Part shown: piece after piece, positions 34,915 through 42,569 of the stretch | Layout: every line of letters starts with the position of its first letter | How positions within the stretch are numbered: the stretch's first letter is position 1 | Source of the DNA: JAWLDA01 sp041686855 | GTDB taxonomy: Bacteria > Bacillota > Limnochordia > DTU080 > RSA5 | Assembly: GCA_041686855.1 (NCBI GenBank) | Contig: JAWLDA010000005.1 | Span: 124,001-188,000 of the forward strand | Reading direction: 5' to 3' | DNA length: 64,000 nt | The notes under the pieces: generated by a model | What the model was told of the DNA's origin: nothing | Databases searched by the model: none | Seen by the model: the letters and a program-made list of their open reading frames with translations, nothing else | Made by a program: the position numbers and the translations under genes

Positions 34915-35556
34915 GTGAGCGATCAAGTTTTGTTTCAAGAGATTGCCGCGGTTGCGTCACGGGCCCGGTTCCGTGCCAATCAGGTACTCTTTGTCGAAGG
35001 GATGCCGGCGAACGCGCTCTATGTGGTCTTTTCGGGGCAAGTGAAAGTTTACCGTACGGCGGCGGGCGGCAAAGAGCAGATCATTCACTTGTTGGGAGAG
35101 AACGACTTGGTTGCGGTGGTGCCCTTCTTTGATCGAGGCCCGTATCCGGCAAACGCCGAGGTGACTGAGGATGCGGAGCTGGGGTGCCTCGCCTGGAACG
35201 ATATGGAGAGGCTCGTTGAAGAGCGTCCTTCGTTATCGTTGCTGGTCGCCAAGCACTTCGCAGGGCGCTTACGAGCGGCACAAACGCAAATCGCAACCTT
35301 GGGCCTGCACAACGCTCTTGCCCGTGTGGCGCAATTGTTGATGACGCTCGGTGAACAGTTTGGCCGCTCCGACAAAGACGGGATCGCCATCCACCTCGAC
35401 ATGACACGGCGTGACCTGGGCGCGTGTGTGGGACTCTCACGAGAGACGACGACCCGCGTCTTGACGGACTTAAAGAATTCGGGCGCCATCGACATGCGCC
35501 ATCGCAATCTGGTCTTGAGAGATATGGAGAGCTTAAAAACTTGGGCCCAAATGTAG
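34915..35556 (+). CDS. Crp/Fnr-family transcriptional regulator
   Basis: 213 aa: cyclic-nucleotide-binding-like sensor domain (about 10-120), dimer helix, and a winged helix-turn-helix (about 160-210, RRDLGACVGLSRETTTRVL) with the E-x3-R pattern of Fnr recognition helices. The N-terminal cysteine cluster of Fnr is absent, so it is not a classical [4Fe-4S] oxygen sensor; a Dnr/NnrR-like NO or heme sensor is possible. GTG 34915 is preferred (GGGAGGTGA 5 nt upstream) over GTG 34906. It lies between two terminal-oxidase-like operons and probably controls both. Confidence 0.85.
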   Translation: MSDQVLFQEIAAVASRARFRANQVLFVEGMPANALYVVFSGQVKVYRTAAGGKEQIIHLLGENDLVAVVPFFDRGPYPANAEVTEDAELGCLAWNDMERLVEERPSLSLLVAKHFAGRLRAAQTQIATLGLHNALARVAQLLMTLGEQFGRSDKDGIAIHLDMTRRDLGACVGLSRETTTRVLTDLKNSGAIDMRHRNLVLRDMESLKTWAQM

Positions 35557-35573
35557 GTCAGGTATAAACACAA

Positions 35574-35587
35574 GGGACATTTGTCCC
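35574..35587. promoter_or_regulatory. Crp/Fnr-type operator before the cbb3-like operon
   Basis: GGGACA-TT-TGTCCC is a perfect 14-bp palindrome, equivalent to GGGAC-N4-GTCCC. It lies 106 bp upstream of the small membrane-protein gene at 35693 and shares its right half-site with the 34815-34828 site. Confidence 0.6.
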
Positions 35588-35692
35588 TAGAAGATGAGGA
35601 AAATGTACCTTCGATCAAGGACGTTCCTCTCTATCTCTCGTGCGTCCTTTTTTCTTAACCTTAGAGTTAGAAAACGAAAGGACGGATGACCC

Positions 35693-35845
35693 ATGAAGCG
35701 TCTGCTTGAGAGCATTCCGCTCGAAGGGGAGTTGCACGAGGGAGACGGCCCTATCCCTGGGTGGCTTTGGTTGATCGTGGCCGGTGTTGCCCTCTTTGCA
35801 ACACTCGTGGCTCCGTTTCAACTCTTTGGAACGTTCGGGGGTTAG
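35693..35845 (+). CDS. 50-aa single-TM protein at the head of the cbb3-like operon
   Basis: ATG 35693 with AAAGGA 10 nt upstream, stop 35845. The sequence begins MKRLLESIPLEGELHEGDG and has one helix (about residues 23-41, WLWLIVAGVALFATLVAPF). Position 5 bp before the subunit I gene suggests a small structural subunit, in the place that CcoQ/CcoS-type proteins occupy elsewhere. No homology is claimed. Confidence 0.6.
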   Translation: MKRLLESIPLEGELHEGDGPIPGWLWLIVAGVALFATLVAPFQLFGTFGG

Positions 35846-35850
35846 GCACC

Positions 35851-37332
35851 GTGAGTGAGGCAGCGATCCAGGAGCGCCTCGATCACCAGGCGACGCACAA
35901 AGCGATCGCCTGGTGGTTGTGGCCCAGCTTAGTCGGGTTGATCGTCGGTCCGACCATCGGGGCATTGCAGTCCCTGCAGTTTGTTTATCCGGCAGGAATG
36001 GAGTGGCTGGCTAAAATCGGTCTCTCCTATAGTAACCTGCGCGTCATGCACACGAGTATCGTCGTCTACGGGTGGCTTGTCATGGCGTTTGTGGCGGCGG
36101 TGCTTTACGTCGTGCCGCAGCTGGCCAAACGCCCTCTTTTCAATCCGTACGTCGCGCTGTGGGCCGCGTGGGTGTACCTCGTGGGCATGGCGCTAAACCT
36201 CGTCCTCATTGCCGCGCGCATACCGGGCCACCCGCTCTTCTCCGTGCAAATCTATGAGTACGCAGAAGCACCGGTCATCTCGGACATCTTTGTAGCCGTC
36301 TCGTTGATCATGGTGACATGGATCCTGACGCAGACCGTGGTGCGGCGCCGAGCGGAGTTGGTCTACATCTCCCTGTGGTACCTGCTGGCGGCGTTTTGGG
36401 GAACGCTCTTCGCATTCTCGGTGATCAACTTCCTGACACCGATGATCCCTGGCGTTGGCAACGTGTACCTGCAGGGATGGTGGATCCACAACGCCGTTGG
36501 ACTCATCATCACGCCGCTGGGGGTTGGACTCGCCTACTACGTGATCCCCAAAGTGACCGGCAAGCCGATCTTTAGTCACCGGTTGGGCATGTTGGGATTT
36601 TGGACCCTCTACGCCTTTTACCCTGGCATCGGCCTGCACCACTTCCTACAGATGCCGTCGCCGGTCTGGCTCAACCAGTTTGCGGTGGTCTCGTCGGTGC
36701 TGTTGGTGATTCCGGTCATTTTGGTCGTCTACAATCACTTGGCCAGCATCAAAAAGGCGGCGCACCGCTTGATTGACAGTTACGTGATTCGCTTTATGAT
36801 GCTGGGTGCAGTCTACTACCTGCTTACAGGTCTCCAGGGCGCCTTTCAGGCCAACAACTTGGTGAACCCGTACATTCACTTTACGGAGTGGGTGCAGGCG
36901 CACGCACATCTCGCATTAGCGGCCGGCTTCACATCGTACGCCATGGGCGGACTCATCTACATCTTTCCACGGGTCTTTGGGCGCCAGATCGCCAGCCGCC
37001 GCCTCATCGCACTCTCGTTTTGGTCGATGGCGGCCGTTTTTCCGATTTTCTTCGCCTTCTTTACCCTCTCCGGACTCACGGCGGCCGCAACTATCAACGT
37101 CCTCGGCATGACGGTGTACGAGGCGACGCCGGCCCAGCACTTGTCACGGTTGTTCCGCACTCTTTCAGGCTCGGTCCTCGCCGTCTCCTGGTGGACCTAC
37201 GCTTGGGCGTTGTGGCGGGCCCGCACGACGGGGGCGACGTTTGCGGAGGGAATGAGCGAAGTGGCGTCCGAGCGCGGCTCCGAAGAGTCGCCGGACCGAA
37301 GCGTCTCGAAGGAGGGGACTATTCATGTCTGA
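35851..37332 (+). CDS. cbb3-like (C-family) heme-copper oxidase subunit I
   Basis: 493 aa, 12 or more membrane helices. CcoN-like landmarks: H67 in MHTSIVVYGW (low-spin heme), H213 in WWIHNAVG (CuB; usual form WWYGHNAVG, so one residue shorter), H263-H264 in GLHHF, and H351/H353 in QAHAHLALA. Y257 lies six residues before H263, as does the cross-linked Tyr of cbb3 oxidases, so O2 reduction looks possible. The short acidic C-terminus is atypical. GTG 35851 is chosen because the longer frame overlaps the 50-aa gene. The cytochrome c subunit overlaps its end by 8 bp. Confidence 0.85.
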   Translation: MSEAAIQERLDHQATHKAIAWWLWPSLVGLIVGPTIGALQSLQFVYPAGMEWLAKIGLSYSNLRVMHTSIVVYGWLVMAFVAAVLYVVPQLAKRPLFNPYVALWAAWVYLVGMALNLVLIAARIPGHPLFSVQIYEYAEAPVISDIFVAVSLIMVTWILTQTVVRRRAELVYISLWYLLAAFWGTLFAFSVINFLTPMIPGVGNVYLQGWWIHNAVGLIITPLGVGLAYYVIPKVTGKPIFSHRLGMLGFWTLYAFYPGIGLHHFLQMPSPVWLNQFAVVSSVLLVIPVILVVYNHLASIKKAAHRLIDSYVIRFMMLGAVYYLLTGLQGAFQANNLVNPYIHFTEWVQAHAHLALAAGFTSYAMGGLIYIFPRVFGRQIASRRLIALSFWSMAAVFPIFFAFFTLSGLTAAATINVLGMTVYEATPAQHLSRLFRTLSGSVLAVSWWTYAWALWRARTTGATFAEGMSEVASERGSEESPDRSVSKEGTIHV

Positions 37333-38350
37333 TTCAGCGGTGTCGATCACAACAGAGAAGTGGCTCTCGCTGGGCGAAGCGCCCCTCATCTTTTGGCTGG
37401 TCGTCGGCGCTGTGTTGGTTGCCCTTGTCTCCTTTGCCGTATGGACGTACTTCTCTGGAAAGGTGCCTCGGTCGATCACCCCGGGGACGCTTGGGAGTTT
37501 GGTCGGTCTCTTGATAGTATGGACCTTCTTTCTCTACTTGGTGCCAGCCATGTCGGCGACGCAAGTGGCGCCGACGGATCGCACGTGGAGTTGGCAACCA
37601 GGCGACGTGTTGCAGGATCCCGGCGGAAGCGCACTCGAAGGGGAACCGTACCGCGGTTATCAGGTGTACATCGCAAACTCATGCGCTGCATGTCACACGC
37701 TGTACGTACGGCCACAAGACCTCGGAACCGGTTGGTCGGAAGGGACGGGGAGCGCCGACGTCGCTCGAGCGGAGGATTATCTGTTCATGCCCGAACCGCC
37801 CTTGGGCACACAGCGCAACGGCCCGGACTTAAGCTTTATCGGTCGACGCATCGCCGATATGACGTACCAAATCGATCACTTAGTCGATCCTCGTAAGTAT
37901 AAGCCTGACTCGATCATGCCGAGCTACTCGCACCTCTCCGAGAGGGATCGACGAGATCTGGCCGCCTTTTTGGTGACACTCGGCAACAGCAAGGATCAGC
38001 TCTTGCAAGGCGGCACAGCGGGAGCGGGCGCTTTGGATACCGTTGATCTCGATCCCCAAGTCCGACTCGGCGCTGAGCTGTACCGAAGCCAGGGATGCGT
38101 CGGTTGTCACTCGATCGATGGACGCGTCAACGTCGGCCCCACATGGAAAGGGACGTGGGGCACAGAGCGTGAGATCGAAGGCGGCGGCTCCGTGATTGTC
38201 GACGCGGAGTATCTCCGGGAGTCTATTCTCAAGCCGAACGCGAAGATTGCCAAGGGGTACCCCGCGGCCATGCCGCCGTTCGACCGCTTGTCGGATGAGG
38301 AAATTGACGCACTTATCGCGTACATTGAGTCGCTGGGTGATGGGGAATGA
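37325..38350 (+). CDS. membrane-anchored diheme cytochrome c subunit (CcoO-like domain fused to a second cytochrome c)
   Basis: 341 aa. Two N-terminal helices (about 21-43 and 55-76) are followed by a CcoO-like heme domain with C120-A-A-C123-H124 and the family phrase HTLYVRPQDLG...DPRKYKPDSIMPSY (Met199 ligand). A second class I cytochrome c domain has C258-V-G-C261-H262 and AAMPPF. Canonical CcoO has one heme and CcoP two. Here a CcoO-type and an extra cytochrome c domain are in one chain and no separate CcoP follows. It passes electrons to subunit I. Confidence 0.88.
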   Translation: MSDSAVSITTEKWLSLGEAPLIFWLVVGAVLVALVSFAVWTYFSGKVPRSITPGTLGSLVGLLIVWTFFLYLVPAMSATQVAPTDRTWSWQPGDVLQDPGGSALEGEPYRGYQVYIANSCAACHTLYVRPQDLGTGWSEGTGSADVARAEDYLFMPEPPLGTQRNGPDLSFIGRRIADMTYQIDHLVDPRKYKPDSIMPSYSHLSERDRRDLAAFLVTLGNSKDQLLQGGTAGAGALDTVDLDPQVRLGAELYRSQGCVGCHSIDGRVNVGPTWKGTWGTEREIEGGGSVIVDAEYLRESILKPNAKIAKGYPAAMPPFDRLSDEEIDALIAYIESLGDGE

Positions 38351-39009
38351 GAGCCGCAATGGGGTGCGCAGCGAGGGCCCTGCGGCGCCGCGGTACGCTC
38401 TTTCGTCGCGGTGCGCTCTTCCGCTGCGGTGCGCTCTTCCGCTGCGGTGCGCTCATCCGCTGCGGTACACTCCTCGTGCTCGCCGCACTTATCGTAGTAG
38501 TGTATGTAGGGGTTTCGCCGGTCGCCCACGCACACGGTGGGGGGGCGCTACAGGGCCTGTGGGAGACGCCATCCTACCGTGTGGTCGTACAGACGGACGA
38601 GACGCCTCACGCCGGCTGGTTGGGAGGCACCATCCACGTCACGGTCGTCGTCATGCAGCAGGGTGATGGTCTCAATACACGCTTGCGGAATCTCGATGTC
38701 CACGTGAGCGGGTACGGTCCCCTGGAAGTTGAGGGGCAAGCCGCCGAATCCGTCGGACCCATCACCGGGTCTGAGACGTTGAACGGCGCTTACGAAGCCG
38801 ATTTGCCCGTACGGGCTGCTGGAGAGTGGGAGATCCTAGTGCGAGTCGGCGATATGGACTCGGATGACGCGATCCGCTTAACCGTTAACGTGGAAGAGCG
38901 GACGCTCCTTGGCGACGTCGGTGTTGTCGGCGGTTTGATGGCGATTCCGGTGATCGGTCTCATAGGAATGGTGCGCTCGTCGCGCCGAAGGGGGCGTTCC
39001 CATGTCTGA
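38347..39009 (+). CDS. exported FixH/YtkA-like protein with repetitive Arg-rich N-terminus
   Basis: 220 aa. The first ~38 residues are five 6-residue repeats of the RCGALF type encoded by an 18-bp tandem repeat. Then comes a signal or anchor helix (about 43-58), an HAHGGG segment, a beta-sandwich-like domain of the FixH/YtkA kind (about 70-180), and a second helix near the C-terminus. Such proteins often accompany oxidases and copper insertion. ATG 38347 overlaps the cytochrome stop (ATGA); the real start may lie after part of the repeat. Family assignment is tentative. Confidence 0.55.
   Translation: MRAAMGCAARALRRRGTLFRRGALFRCGALFRCGALIRCGTLLVLAALIVVVYVGVSPVAHAHGGGALQGLWETPSYRVVVQTDETPHAGWLGGTIHVTVVVMQQGDGLNTRLRNLDVHVSGYGPLEVEGQAAESVGPITGSETLNGAYEADLPVRAAGEWEILVRVGDMDSDDAIRLTVNVEERTLLGDVGVVGGLMAIPVIGLIGMVRSSRRRGRSHV
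38389..38478 (+). repeat. 18-bp tandem repeat, five units
   Basis: Units of the form TGCGGTGCGCTCTTCCGC; units 2-4 differ by one or two bases, units 1 and 5 are more diverged. It encodes a positively charged extension before a signal helix. Confidence 0.85.
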
Positions 39010-39457
39010 CGCGTTGCTTTGGTTGGAAGGGGGGCTGGCCCTCAGCGGCCTGCTGATACTCCTCTTCGCTGCACGGGCGTTCATGTCTCGTCACGCTTGG
39101 AGTGAAGGCGCCGAGTACGAGATGCTCGATCTGCCCGTGCCACAAGAAGGCGCGGGTGGGGTAGGTTCGCAGACCGAGGACGGCGTAGATGGGGCGGTCG
39201 GGGAGGCTGGGGGCGCCGCTGCTGCTGCCGAGCTCTCTTCTCGCGAGCGAGCGGTTCGGCCCGGCGAGGTGGGGCTTGAGGACCGAGTGGTCCGCTTTGG
39301 GTTTGTCATCGCCCTCAACTATTTGGCCTTCACGTGGTTTGGATTCGGTTCGCCCGCCATGGTGGCCTTTGTCGTGCTGAGTTTGTACGCTCTGGTAACA
39401 GCGTGCGTCGGGCGGGATCCCGTCTACACCCGCTTCGGTATCTCGACGGGCGCTTGA
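39002..39457 (+). CDS. membrane protein with DUF2892-like C-terminus
   Basis: 151 aa. One N-terminal helix (about 5-28), a 60-residue low-complexity Gly/Ala/Glu linker, and two C-terminal helices ending in CVGRDPVYTRFGIST, which resembles the end of DUF2892 (YgaP-type) membrane proteins. It overlaps the preceding gene by 8 bp, so it belongs to the cbb3-like operon. Function unknown. Confidence 0.5.
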   Translation: MSDALLWLEGGLALSGLLILLFAARAFMSRHAWSEGAEYEMLDLPVPQEGAGGVGSQTEDGVDGAVGEAGGAAAAAELSSRERAVRPGEVGLEDRVVRFGFVIALNYLAFTWFGFGSPAMVAFVVLSLYALVTACVGRDPVYTRFGISTGA

Positions 39458-39505
39458 ATCGACGGATCCTTAAATGATTCGCATCCCAGTACCCCGCACC
39501 ACGAT

Positions 39506-39532
39506 CCTGCCTCGACCTGCAGCCGAGGCAGG
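39506..39532 (+). terminator. hairpin after the cbb3-like operon
   Basis: Perfect 9-bp stem CCTGCCTCG / CGAGGCAGG with a 9-nt loop, 48 bp after the last stop. There is no T tract, so terminator function is uncertain. Confidence 0.35.
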
Positions 39533-39632
39533 GTGCGTGGGTGCGCGGGTGTGCGGACGGAGCAGCCATCTCCTTTCCCACTCATCCTTGCCCCTCCGCC
39601 TTCGTGTCCCTGGCCCCGTGTTTCGTCCCCCG

Positions 39633-39912
39633 ACTCGTCGCTCGTGTCTCGTTCCTCGTGGTCCGTCCCTCGTGCCCCGTCCCTTATGGCTCGATCCTCG
39701 TGGTCCGTCGCTCGTCGCCCGTTCCTCATGGCTCGATCCTCGTGGTCCGTCCCTCGTGCCCCGTCCCTTATGGCTCGATCCTCGTGGTCCGTCCCTCGTG
39801 CCCCGTCCCTTATGGCTCGATCCTCGTGGTCCGTCGCTCGTCGCCCGTCCCTCATGGCTCGATCCTCATGTCCCGTCGCTCGTCGCCCGTCCCTTATGAC
39901 CCATCGTTCGTG
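39633..39912. repeat. 14-bp minisatellite, 20 units, with 42-bp higher-order periodicity
   Basis: Twenty consecutive 14-bp units fit the pattern GYCCGTCCCTCRTG. From 39661 they group in threes: GTCCGTCCCTCGTG, CCCCGTCCCTTATG, GCTCGATCCTCGTG (42 bp), with the last unit recurring exactly at 39689, 39731, 39773 and 39815. Open frames across it on both strands arise because 42 is a multiple of three; none has a convincing ribosome binding site or homology, so it is treated as non-coding. Confidence 0.92.
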
Positions 39913-40007
39913 TCTAATTTCCCTCCGGTCGCTCAGCCGTGTTCTCTCCTTTGCGCCTTGGTTGAATAATCGTGTGCGGCATCGCTTCGCGCCGTTCATT
40001 CAAACCG

Positions 40008-41265
40008 ATGGGTACGAAGCAGCAAAGACTAATGGCCAGCTAGAGGCGGTGGGGGGTGGAAGGGAGTGGAGCGGCACCGTCCGAGCGGCCGGAGCGGGCT
40101 GTTGTTACACCCAAAACGGGGAGCAATTCCGCACTGGCGAGTAGGAACACCTCAGAAGAGTAGCAACAACGCCGCTTTCTGTGGGATTCGCGGCTCGTCG
40201 TCCTGACTCATGCTGTCCGTGCATTGTGACAGAAGGATGATCGGGAAGTAGCAACGACTAAAGGCCAGCTAGAGGCGGCGGAGGTGCGGAGAGAGTGGGA
40301 CGGCACCGTCGGAGCGGCCAGGATCGGGCTGTTGTTACACTCGAAACGGGGAGCAATTCCGCACTGGCGAGTAGGAACACCTCAGAAGAGTAGCAACAAC
40401 GCCGCTTTCTGTGGCATTCGCGGCTTGTCACTCTGACTTATGCCGTCCGGGCATTGTGACAGAAAGATGATCGGGAAGTAGCAACGACTAAAGGCCAGCT
40501 AGAGGGGGCGGAGGTGCGGAGAGAGTGGAGCGTCGCCGTCCGAGAAGCCGGAGCGGGCTGTTGTTACACCCGAAACGGGGAGCAATTCCGCACTGGCGAG
40601 TAGGAACACCTCAGAAGAGTAGCAACAACGCCGCTTTCTGTGGGATTCGCGGCTCGTCGTCCTGACTCANNNNNNNNNNNNNNNNNNNNNNNNNNNNNNN
40701 NNNNNNNNNNNNNNNNNNNNNNNNNNNNNNNNNNNNNNNNNNNNNNNNNNNNNNNNNNNNNNNNNNNNNTCGGGAAGTAGCAACGACTAAAGGCCAGCTA
40801 GAGGCGGTGCAGGTGCGGAGAGAGTGGGACGGCACCGTCCGAGAAGCCGGAGGGGGCGGATCGTCGCCGTCCGAGCGGCCAGGATCGGGCTGTTGTTACA
40901 CTCGAAACGGGGAGCAATTCCGCACTGGCGAGTAGGAACACCTCAGAAGAGTAGCAACAACGCCGCTTTCTGTGGCATTCGCGGCTTGTCGCTCTGACTT
41001 ATGCCGTCCGGGCATTGTGACAGAAAGATGATCGGGAAGTAGCAACGACTAAAGGCCAGCTAGAGACGGCGGGGTTCGGAGGGTGTGGAGCGCCAACGTC
41101 CGAGCGGCCGGAGCGGGCGGATCGTCACCGTCCGAGCGGCCGGAGCGGGCTGTTGTTACACTCGAAACGGGGAGCAATTCCGCACTGGAGAGTAGCAACA
41201 CCTCAGGCGAGTAGCAACACCTCAAGAGAGTAGCAAGACTTCTGCAGCGTAGTAACAGGTGTGAG
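40008..41265. repeat. tandem array of about five 230-bp units (family A), broken by an assembly gap
   Basis: Units start near 40008, 40242, 40472, 40771 and 41033. Each contains a 20-bp box, TAAAGGCCAGCTAGAGGCGG or a variant, at 40030, 40259, 40489, 40788 and 41050, and an almost invariant stretch from CTGTTGTTACAC to GTAGCAACAACGCCGC. Unit ends alternate between two types (GGGATTCGCGGCTCGTC and GGCATTCGCGGCTTGTC), giving an approximately 460-bp higher-order repeat. Unit 4 carries a ~30-bp internal duplication. 40670-40769 is exactly 100 N, so copy number is not known. Confidence 0.92.
40670..40769. other. assembly gap (100 N)
   Basis: Exactly 100 undetermined bases inside repeat family A. 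The round number marks a scaffolding gap of unknown true size. Confidence 0.99.
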
Positions 41266-41286
41266 CACCAACACCATGTTTACCAT

Positions 41287-41307
41287 AGGTCCCGTTGACA
41301 GGGACCT
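41287..41307. other. 7-bp inverted repeat after the array
   Basis: AGGTCCC-GTTGACA-GGGACCT. It is followed on the plus strand at 41315-41340 by CCCGC-N11-GCGGGCTTTT, a weak plus-strand terminator-like hairpin. No gene is present between the array and thiQ (41361). Confidence 0.4.
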
Positions 41308-41360
41308 TGACTTACCCGCTCCTCAGCTTTGCGGGCTTTTGTAGTCGTGATGAGCAAGCC

Positions 41361-42569
41361 TCAATATATCCAACGCAGGCTTTCGTACGGTGCGGCACAT
41401 GTGATGGGTTGGCCGATGCGGGCTCGCAACTGCGCGTACTGGTGACCGGCTACCGACGCGAAGAGCGTTCCCGCATCACACGCAATGTGTAAAGTACAGC
41501 TATTTCCCGTGAAGGTGACGTCTGACAGCCTTCCGTCAAACTGCAGGCGTCCGGGTTTGGGCGCCTCCCCGGGTGGAACCATCTCGATCGACTCGGGCCG
41601 GATGAGGAGCAATGCGGGCCCCGGCTCAAGCGTTTGGGCACTCGGATTCCCAGTGTGCATACCGCGAGTGTGCATACCGCGAGGGTGCATACCGCCAGCG
41701 TCCATACCGCGAGCGTGTATACCTTGAGCGTCCACGCTTGGGTTGGCGGTGCCGTCGGCGGTGCCGTCGCCGGTCCCGTCGGCGAACAAGCGCTCTCGCG
41801 CGAACCGTCCCAGCGCGCCTAGATCTACATCTTCGCTACTCACGTGAGCCTCGATATGATTCCCTTTCCCGATGAATCGAGCGACAAAGCGAGTTGCCGG
41901 TTGGTCGTAGAGTTGCCATGGATCGCCCACCTGCTCAAAGCGGCCGGCGTTCATCACGGCGACGCGGTCGGCGGTGGCCAAGGCTTCGTCCTGGTCGTGG
42001 GTGACGAGGAGTGTTGTGATGCGGTACTCCTTTTGTACCCGTCGAATCTCAATCCTCAGCCGCTCGCGCAGGGCTGCGTCGAGCGCGGAGAGAGGCTCAT
42101 CAAGGAGGAGTATCTCCGGTCGGGGCGCCAGCGCCCGGGCGAGTGCGACACGCTGTTGCTGGCCGGCGCTCAGTTGGTCCGGACGCCGGTGGCCTAGCTC
42201 GCTGATGTCCATCGTTTCGAGGAGATCCGTTACTCGCCGTTCCCGTTCCGACCGAGCGAGTTTGGCCCACTTGAGTCCGTACCCGACATTCTCCCGCACG
42301 CTCATATGGGGAAAGAGTGCGTAGTTTTGAAAGACGATGCTCACGCTGCGTCGCTCCGGTGGGAGGTGGGTGATGTCGCGCTCATTTACGGCGATACGTC
42401 CGCTGTCAGGGGATTCAAGCCCGGCAACCATGCGCAAGAGGGTCGTCTTGCCGCAGCCGGAAGGGCCGACGACGGCTAGAAATTCGCCCTCGTCAAGTGT
42501 GAGATCGACCCCGGCGACAGCCTGCACGTCGCCGAAGCGCTTGGTTAAACCGTTCAGTTTGAGACTCAC
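41361..42569 (-). CDS. thiQ: thiamine ABC transporter ATPase (ThiQ-like)
   Basis: 402 aa. Walker A GPSGCGKTTLL, signature LSAGQQQRVALARA, Walker B ILLLDEPLSALD and H-loop VTHDQDEA are intact. After the ATPase core (about 1-235) a TOBE-like C-terminal region is interrupted at about residues 268-318 by low-complexity sequence (DGTADGTA, then GMHTRGMHT-type repeats), so the protein is much longer than the ~230-aa E. coli ThiQ. Assignment to thiamine rests on the TPP riboswitch and ThiB. It overlaps thiP by 4 bp. Confidence 0.87.
   Translation of the reverse strand: MSLKLNGLTKRFGDVQAVAGVDLTLDEGEFLAVVGPSGCGKTTLLRMVAGLESPDSGRIAVNERDITHLPPERRSVSIVFQNYALFPHMSVRENVGYGLKWAKLARSERERRVTDLLETMDISELGHRRPDQLSAGQQQRVALARALAPRPEILLLDEPLSALDAALRERLRIEIRRVQKEYRITTLLVTHDQDEALATADRVAVMNAGRFEQVGDPWQLYDQPATRFVARFIGKGNHIEAHVSSEDVDLGALGRFARERLFADGTGDGTADGTANPSVDAQGIHARGMDAGGMHPRGMHTRGMHTGNPSAQTLEPGPALLLIRPESIEMVPPGEAPKPGRLQFDGRLSDVTFTGNSCTLHIACDAGTLFASVAGHQYAQLRARIGQPITCAAPYESLRWIY
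41653..41727. repeat. 15-bp in-frame tandem repeat inside thiQ
   Basis: Five units of the GTGTGCATACCGCGA type (plus strand); the first two are identical. On the coding strand they encode RGMHT-like pentapeptides in the C-terminal region of the ATPase. Confidence 0.88.

Noticed and set aside
35851..37332. NorB-type nitric oxide reductase for the rightward subunit I
   Set aside because: The Tyr six residues before the CuB His pair and the HNAVG segment match cbb3 oxidases; NorB would have Glu-based active-site features. Kept as cbb3-like with caution.
39424..40144. Several long open frames on both strands (141-203 aa) with Arg/Asp/Ser-rich repeats
   Set aside because: They are products of the 14-bp/42-bp minisatellite staying open in all frames; no ribosome binding sites, no homology and mutually overlapping.
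39633..41265. CRISPR array
   Set aside because: Repeats abut without unique spacers (14-bp units) or are 230 bp long; no 24-37 bp repeat/spacer alternation and no cas genes.
40008..41265. Insertion sequence or transposon remnant
   Set aside because: No transposase fragment, terminal inverted repeats or target-site duplication could be seen; tandem organisation argues against a simple IS.
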